14,315 nt of DNA from Candidatus Acidiferrales bacterium (GTDB lineage: Bacteria > Acidobacteriota > Terriglobia > Acidiferrales > UBA7541): NCBI GenBank assembly GCA_955651735.1, contig CATPAM010000431.1, positions 1 to 14,315 of the forward strand, written 5' to 3'. Position 1 is the stretch's first letter. The number at the start of each line of letters is the position of its first letter. The position numbers and the translations under genes are program-made. Under the pieces are notes generated by a model that was not told where the DNA came from, did not search any database, and worked only from the letters and a program-made list of their open reading frames with translations. Below are positions 10,185 to 14,315 of the stretch, piece after piece.

Positions 10185-11366
10185 TCACACTACACCGCGC
10201 CTAAGATCCTCCAGCGGGTAAAAGGTGCCGCGCCACGTAACTCCTCCGTGCCACAGCGTAACTACCGTCGACCTCAACAACATGTAGCAGAACAGCAACG
10301 CCCCGATCGGATGCGTCAGCGCATAAAGGGGAGAAACGCGAACTGTGATGTTCACCCCAACGTGAAATGCCATCGCAATCGCCACCGCAATTGCCGCAAA
10401 GATTCGAGTCCAGCCATGCGCCAAAAAAACCGCGATGAACGGAGCCACATTCGTAAGCAACAAACCCGCTACGGACAAAACTACGAACGCCAGGTTGTAG
10501 CCTGCGCTGGCAAAAAAATTCTTGGTCACCCCGCGCACGATATTTCCTACCCCAGCGTGCCACCGCACCGCCACCGCATCCTGCGCCACGCCCACGCAGC
10601 TCCGAAATCCAGCTTGCTTCACGATCTTTCCCAACTTCATGTCGTCGACCACTTCCATCGCCAGCCGCTGGTGCGTTCCCGCCGCCTCGTAGGCCGCGCG
10701 CTTTACCGTTTGAAATGCTCCCACGCCAACGTACGCCCGCGAGTGGGGATTGCCGACTCGATAGGGATCCGTCGCCAAATGAAACGCCATGCCAAAGAAA
10801 GTCAGCAAAGTCGTCTCCCAGAATCCGTGCATCTCCACATCTCCGAACAATGTCAGATGATCAACTGCCCGTTCCTTAACGAGGCTCGCCGCGCGCCGCA
10901 ACACATCCGGCGCAAACCGCACATCCGCATCCGTGAACAGCAGCCACTCTCCCGTCGAAGCCTCATAGGCCTTCTGCAAAGCGTGCGATTTCCCAAGCCA
11001 GCCCGGTGGCAGTTCCTTCACATGCACCACGCGACACTGCTGATGATTGCGCGCGAATTCCTCCAGGATGACTCCCGTGGAATCCTGCGAGCGGTCATCC
11101 GCCGAGATGATTTCAAGGTTGGGATAGTCCAGCGCCGCAAGAGTGGCCAGCGTCGTCGGCAACTTCTCTTCTTCATCTCGCGCCGCAAAAATCAGAGATA
11201 TCCGCGGGCACTCTTCATCACCGGCCGGTGCAAAATCCTTTAGCCACGGCAGTCGCAACGCGCCGTACGCCACGCGCAGCCCGTGAACAATCCAGAAGGA
11301 AGCGGTCAGTCCAAAAAGCCAGACTCCCGCGATATGCTCAATTTTTGCAGCCGTAATTGGTATCAA
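10185..11366 (-). CDS. Membrane-bound family 2 glycosyltransferase
   Basis: A 393-residue GT-A fold glycosyltransferase held in the membrane, expected to transfer a sugar from a nucleotide-sugar to a lipid or other acceptor. One N-terminal membrane helix (about 11-31) precedes the catalytic domain: ISLIFAARDEEEKLPTTLATL, ADDRS (89-93), LPPGWLGKSHAL (119-130), the metal-binding DAD (146-148), VVDDMKLG (239-246, probable catalytic acidic pair) and RWHAGVGNIVRGVTKN (268-283). Three or so hydrophobic helices follow (about 290-372). The LPPGWLGKSHAL/DADV pattern resembles hopanoid-associated (HpnB) and carotenoid (CrtQ) transferases, but no hopanoid or carotenoid gene lies in the window, so the substrate is not assigned. 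The start is TTG 11366, preceded by GAGG; no ATG or GTG alternative fits. It runs convergent with uvrB and divergent from the M16 pair. Confidence 0.85.
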   Translation of the reverse strand: MIPITAAKIEHIAGVWLFGLTASFWIVHGLRVAYGALRLPWLKDFAPAGDEECPRISLIFAARDEEEKLPTTLATLAALDYPNLEIISADDRSQDSTGVILEEFARNHQQCRVVHVKELPPGWLGKSHALQKAYEASTGEWLLFTDADVRFAPDVLRRAASLVKERAVDHLTLFGDVEMHGFWETTLLTFFGMAFHLATDPYRVGNPHSRAYVGVGAFQTVKRAAYEAAGTHQRLAMEVVDDMKLGKIVKQAGFRSCVGVAQDAVAVRWHAGVGNIVRGVTKNFFASAGYNLAFVVLSVAGLLLTNVAPFIAVFLAHGWTRIFAAIAVAIAMAFHVGVNITVRVSPLYALTHPIGALLFCYMLLRSTVVTLWHGGVTWRGTFYPLEDLRRGVV

Positions 11367-11386
11367 CGCTCGCCTCGCGGTATCCT
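11357..11386 (+). promoter_or_regulatory. Possible promoter of the M16 peptidase pair
   Basis: TTGGTA (11357-11362) and TATCCT (11381-11386) with an 18-bp spacer are a modest -35/-10 match (4 of 6 each). The -35 would lie inside the first codons of the divergent glycosyltransferase gene. On the opposite strand a TAGGAT (11382-11387) with a TG two bases before it overlaps the same -10, but its predicted start would fall in the ribosome site of that gene, so the minus-strand promoter is doubtful. Confidence 0.3.
11373..11376 (-). promoter_or_regulatory. Ribosome binding site of the glycosyltransferase gene
   Basis: On the minus strand GAGG lies 6 bases before the TTG start at 11366 and is the main support for that unusual start codon. 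Confidence 0.5.
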
Positions 11387-11400
11387 AGCACGTGATGCTT

Positions 11401-11418
11401 CGCTCGCTAAAACGAGCG
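11401..11418. repeat. Inverted repeat in the divergent intergenic region
   Basis: CGCTCG (11401-11406) and CGAGCG (11413-11418) are perfect 6-bp arms around the 6-base loop CTAAAA, just before the M16 ribosome site. There is no T-run after it, and the upstream gene runs the other way, so a terminator is unlikely. It could be an operator or an mRNA leader hairpin. Confidence 0.4.
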
Positions 11419-11421
11419 CTT

Positions 11422-11427
11422 AGGTGA
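11422..11427 (+). promoter_or_regulatory. Ribosome binding site of the catalytic M16 gene
   Basis: AGGTGA lies 6 bases before TTG 11434. An in-frame TGA at 11425-11427 blocks any earlier start, so this site fixes the TTG start. Confidence 0.75.
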
Positions 11428-11433
11428 ACGCAT

Positions 11434-12735
11434 TTGAAGATTCCTATCGAAACCACAACGCTTCCCAACGGATTGAAAGTTGTCGTCGCGCCAGACACCA
11501 CCGCGCCGGTCGTCACCGTCGGCGTCTACTACAAAATTGGCTTCCGCCTCGAGCCTCAAGGCCGCAGCGGCTTCGCGCATCTCTTCGAGCACATGATGTT
11601 CCAGGGCTCCGCCAACGCCCCCAAGATGCAGCACATCAAGCTCATCAATTCCAGCGGCGGCACGCTCAACGGCTCCACCCACTATGACGTCACCAACTAT
11701 TTCGAGTCCGTTCCTTCCAACGCTCTTGAGCGCGTCCTGTGGCTCGAAGCCGATCGCATGCGGGCCCTCAAAGTCGATGACGAGAATCTCCGCAACCAGC
11801 GCGACGTCGTTAAGGAAGAAGTCCGCGTGAATGTGCTGAACCAGCCCTATGGTGGCTTCCCCTGGCTCGATCTTCCGCCCATCGCCTTTCGCAATTGGGC
11901 AAACGCCCACAATTTTTACGGCGATTTTGCCGATCTCGACGCCGCCAGCCTCGCAGACGTACAATCTTTCTTCAAAACTTACTACGCCCCTAACAACGCT
12001 GTTCTGCTCATCCTCGGAGACGTTAAGCCGGACGAAGGCCTGGCCCTCGCCAAGAAATATTTTGGCGATATTCCTGCCGGCGTTGCGCCGCCCTTCGCCG
12101 ACCCTCGCGAACCGGAACAAACCGAAGAGCGTCGCGGCGAAGTGGAGGAGAAATTCGGGACGCTCCCGGCCATGGCCATCGGCTACACCGTTCCGCCGCG
12201 TCGCACGACTGACTGGTGTGCCATGGCTTTACTGGATCAAGCCCTGCACGGTGGCCGCGCCGGGCGCATGTACCGCCACCTCGTCCTCGAAAAGCAAGTC
12301 GCGGTCGAGGTCGACGGCGGCATCGAAGACATCTTCGGTTACAACGGGCCCACGCAAATGGTCACCAAAATCCTGCACAAGCCCGAGTATTCGAGCGACA
12401 CCACCCTCGCCGAATTCGATTCTGTCATTCGCGAAGTCCAGCAAAATGGCATCACCCAGGATGAGCTCGACCAGCTCAAAGTAAAATTCCGCTCTGACTA
12501 TTACTCCACGCTCGAAGGCGGCCGTGGCGGCATGCCTCGCTATGGTCTGATGCACCTGCTTGCCTGCTTCTCGCTTTTCGATAACGAGCCGCAACTAGTG
12601 AACACAGTTCTCGACGGCTTCCTGGCCGTCAAGCGCGAAGACATCCAGGAGATTGCCAAAAAATATCTCCGCAACGATAAGCGGGCCATCGTTTTCCGCC
12701 GCCCAGCAAACGCTCAAGCACAGAAGGCCGCCTGA
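11434..12735 (+). CDS. M16 family zinc peptidase, catalytic subunit
   Basis: A 433-residue M16B (mitochondrial-processing-peptidase-like) metallopeptidase. The inverted zinc motif HLFEH (His49, Glu52, His53) and the third ligand Glu129, exactly 76 residues after His53 in RDVVKEEV, are all present. A second M16-type domain occupies about 200-420. The substrate-binding Arg/Tyr pair found in the C-terminal half of complete M16 enzymes is replaced here (Val284 and Val291 at the aligned positions in RMYRHLVLEKQVAVEV). The start is TTG 11434: an in-frame TGA stands three codons upstream, so no signal peptide is possible and the product looks cytoplasmic. The stop codon touches the start of the next gene (TGAATG), indicating coupled translation and a heterodimer with it. 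Confidence 0.93.
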   Translation: MKIPIETTTLPNGLKVVVAPDTTAPVVTVGVYYKIGFRLEPQGRSGFAHLFEHMMFQGSANAPKMQHIKLINSSGGTLNGSTHYDVTNYFESVPSNALERVLWLEADRMRALKVDDENLRNQRDVVKEEVRVNVLNQPYGGFPWLDLPPIAFRNWANAHNFYGDFADLDAASLADVQSFFKTYYAPNNAVLLILGDVKPDEGLALAKKYFGDIPAGVAPPFADPREPEQTEERRGEVEEKFGTLPAMAIGYTVPPRRTTDWCAMALLDQALHGGRAGRMYRHLVLEKQVAVEVDGGIEDIFGYNGPTQMVTKILHKPEYSSDTTLAEFDSVIREVQQNGITQDELDQLKVKFRSDYYSTLEGGRGGMPRYGLMHLLACFSLFDNEPQLVNTVLDGFLAVKREDIQEIAKKYLRNDKRAIVFRRPANAQAQKAA

Positions 12736-14112
12736 ATGGCCACTCGCCCCGCCGCCGAAATCCGCACCGCCGTGCCGCCGCTTTCCGCCGAGCGCCAAGT
12801 CACCTGGCCCAGGCGCACCAGAGCGCGCCTAGCCAACGGACTCGAAGTCGTCCTAGCGGAGTCACATACCATTCCCAAATTTCATGGCGAACTCTTTCTT
12901 CGCTCCGGCAACGCCGCCGCTATCCACCGCGGCACTGGCCTCGCCGAAATGACCGCCACCGTCGTGCGCACGGGCACCGTCAAGCGCCCCAGCCGCCAAA
13001 TCGAAGAAGATCTCCGCCGCCTCGGCGCCGATCTCTCTTCGCACGCTGGAGCCGACAACAGCGCTATCGGGTTCGCCGGCCTCTCCGAACTCGCTGAGCC
13101 GCTGCTGCAACTCGTCAACGAGCTGGCGTGCGAGGCCGCGTTCCCCGAGCCTGAATTCGAACGCGAGTGCCGTCAGAAACTCGAAGAAGTAAAGCTCGAC
13201 CGCACCCAGCCTGGTTTCCTCGCGGGCGAGCGCCTCCGCAAAGTTCTTTTTGGGGCGCATCCCTACGCGCAAGTCGCTCCTACCGAGGAGCAAGTTGCCG
13301 CCTACAAGCGCGACGACCTCTTCTCCGTCTATCACGATTTCTACACGCCGGAAAACGCACTACTCTTGATGGTAGGCGATTTCGATTCCGCCGCCATGCT
13401 GAAGACCATCGAAAAGGTTTTCAGTGCCTGGAGTGGGAAAAAGCCGACCGTGCAGCCTTCACCAGAGCCCGTCAAGCCGCGGGGCCGCCGCGTCCACCTC
13501 GTGCACGTACCCGGCGCTGTGCAAGCGCAAATTCTTGCCGGCTGCCACGCCATCACCCGCCAGCATCCCGACTGGATCAAGCTCGGAGTTACCAACAGCC
13601 TCTACGGCGGCGCGTTCAATTCGCGGTTGGTGATGAATATTCGCGAGGATAAAGGCTACACGTACAGCCCACGCAGCAGCGTCAATCCTCTGCGCCAGTA
13701 CGGCTACTTCTCGATTTCCGCCGCGGTTCGAAACGATGTCGTCGCCGCTTCGCTCACCGAAATGTTTTACGAGCTCGACAAGCTCCGCGCCCTTCCGGTC
13801 CCTGAGCCTGAGCTAGGCGACGCCCGCAACTACGTGAGCGGCGTTTTCTCCCTTGGCCTCGCTACGCAAGACGGCCTGCTGTCGCAACTCGCTACTGTCG
13901 CGCTCAATGAGCTCCCCGACGATTATCTCGAAACCTATCGTGAGAAAGTTCGTGCACTCACGCCGGACGATTTGCTCGCCACCGCGCGAAAATATTTCGA
14001 CTCCGCCAACATGCAAATTGTGGTGGTCGGCGACCGCACGCAAATCGAGCCGCAAACCGCCCTCTTTGGCGACCTCGACGTCTATGACGCCCACGGCAAA
14101 CATATACGTTAA
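12736..14112 (+). CDS. M16 family peptidase homologue, non-catalytic substrate-binding subunit
   Basis: A 458-residue M16 homologue without the zinc site: at the HxxEH position it has GLAEM (68-72), so both histidines are lost. It retains what its partner lacks: Arg303 and Tyr310 in NIREDKGYTYSP, seven residues apart as in the substrate-binding Arg/Tyr pair of insulin-degrading enzyme. Heterodimers of one HxxEH subunit and one Arg/Tyr subunit are known for bacterial M16B proteins and for mitochondrial processing peptidase, so it most likely works with the 11434 product. The N-terminal ~25 residues (MATRPAAEIRTAVPPLSAER) are a polar extension with no export signal. ATG 12736 abuts the upstream stop directly, with no separate promoter. 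The coding end overlaps the first AACATAT half-site of the following regulatory region. Confidence 0.92.
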   Translation: MATRPAAEIRTAVPPLSAERQVTWPRRTRARLANGLEVVLAESHTIPKFHGELFLRSGNAAAIHRGTGLAEMTATVVRTGTVKRPSRQIEEDLRRLGADLSSHAGADNSAIGFAGLSELAEPLLQLVNELACEAAFPEPEFERECRQKLEEVKLDRTQPGFLAGERLRKVLFGAHPYAQVAPTEEQVAAYKRDDLFSVYHDFYTPENALLLMVGDFDSAAMLKTIEKVFSAWSGKKPTVQPSPEPVKPRGRRVHLVHVPGAVQAQILAGCHAITRQHPDWIKLGVTNSLYGGAFNSRLVMNIREDKGYTYSPRSSVNPLRQYGYFSISAAVRNDVVAASLTEMFYELDKLRALPVPEPELGDARNYVSGVFSLGLATQDGLLSQLATVALNELPDDYLETYREKVRALTPDDLLATARKYFDSANMQIVVVGDRTQIEPQTALFGDLDVYDAHGKHIR

Positions 14113-14142
14113 TTTGATATGTTATTTACTTAGGAACATATC
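14099..14142. repeat. Three alternating AACATAT half-sites at 18-bp intervals
   Basis: AACATAT at 14099-14105, its reverse complement ATATGTT at 14117-14123, and AACATAT again at 14135-14141. Each start is exactly 18 bp from the next and each gap is 11 bp. The second and third sites extend to an 8-bp perfect inverted repeat (GATATGTT/AACATATC). The first site covers the end of the M16 gene; the third sits between the -35 and -10 of the promoter for the next gene. The spacing suggests protein binding on nearly the same face at 1.7 turns, or two mutually exclusive RNA hairpins (1+2 or 2+3). No T-run follows, so it is not a standard terminator. Confidence 0.6.
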
Positions 14143-14153
14143 GTTGCTAGTAT
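14125..14153 (+). promoter_or_regulatory. Probable promoter of the ComEA-like gene, extended -10
   Basis: TTTACT (14125-14130), a 17-bp spacer, and TAGTAT (14148-14153) preceded by TG at 14145-14146 form an extended -10 sigma-70-type promoter. Transcription would begin near 14160, only about 3 bases before ATG 14163, so the mRNA may be leaderless or nearly so. This agrees with the lack of a Shine-Dalgarno before that ATG. The -35 lies in the loop between half-sites 2 and 3. Confidence 0.5.
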
Positions 14154-14162
14154 TCTGCTGCT

Positions 14163-14315
14163 ATGGACCGCGGCAAACAGGGGGTTTGGCTCGCTCTCTT
14201 CTTTTTTGCGATCTGCTTCGCCTTCGCTGCCGTGTCGGGGGCGACCAAGAAGCCACCGCTCAAGCCTATCAACATCAACACCGACAACTCCGATGAGCTT
14301 CAGCAAGTTCCCGGA
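14163..14315 (+). CDS. ComEA-like helix-hairpin-helix protein, partial (3' end beyond window)
   Basis: Only the first 51 residues are in the window and the frame stays open to the last base. The start MDRGKQGVWL, a hydrophobic core ALFFFAICFAFAAV and a small-residue cut region (VSGA, about 24-27) form a signal peptide or membrane anchor. A short KKPPLKP linker follows, then ININTDNSDELQQVPG, which is the opening of a ComEA-type helix-hairpin-helix domain (family pattern: (I/V)N(I/L)NTA...L..LPGIG). ComEA-type proteins bind incoming DNA in the periplasm or at the membrane during competence, but small HhH proteins of this kind also occur without a known competence role. It has its own promoter rather than being part of the M16 operon. 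Confidence 0.7.
   Translation, partial: MDRGKQGVWLALFFFAICFAFAAVSGATKKPPLKPININTDNSDELQQVPG

Noticed and set aside
10248..11243. 331-codon plus-strand open frame opposite the glycosyltransferase
   Set aside because: The opposite strand carries clear GT2 motifs and membrane helices; this frame is extremely basic and low in hydrophobic order, typical of a shadow.
11407..12120. 237-codon minus-strand open frame opposite the catalytic M16 gene
   Set aside because: It runs antisense to the HLFEH-containing protein and shows no recognisable domain.

Overview
The window is GC-rich (about 60% by eye) and densely coded, with no rRNA, tRNA, IS element or CRISPR array visible. Gene content and protein style (paired M16 peptidases, a secreted S9 peptidase, an AsmA-like protein, a DinB-family protein of the 'NYWM…HNSYHTGQI' type) suggest a soil-type Acidobacteriota (Terriglobia/Koribacter-like) genome, possibly a metagenome-derived contig. 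This is an inference from protein character; no marker gene proves it.

Layout: a run of plus-strand genes fills 1-10161: rnc (RNase III), lepB (signal peptidase I), a large AsmA-family membrane-anchored protein, a secreted S9 (DPP-IV/prolyl-oligopeptidase type) peptidase, a secreted protein of unknown function, a frameshifted DinB-family gene, then uvrB behind its own consensus -10 box. A membrane GT2 glycosyltransferase lies on the minus strand (10185-11366), convergent with uvrB and divergent from the next genes. Two abutting M16 peptidase genes follow (11434-14112). One carries the zinc site and the other the substrate-binding Arg/Tyr pair, so they probably make one heterodimeric protease. 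After a short AT-rich regulatory spacer, the window ends inside a gene for a secreted ComEA-like helix-hairpin-helix protein.

The genes are mostly housekeeping: RNA processing, protein export and envelope maintenance in the first cluster, nucleotide excision repair in the middle, proteolysis and possibly DNA uptake at the end. No obviously new system is present.

The points most worth a second look are: (1) three AACATAT half-sites spaced exactly 18 bp apart in alternating orientation at the promoter of the comEA-like gene; (2) the clean division of catalytic and binding residues between the two M16 proteins, neither of which has a signal peptide; (3) two separate reading-frame breaks, at the 5' end of rnc and in the middle of the DinB gene, which are either real lesions or assembly errors.
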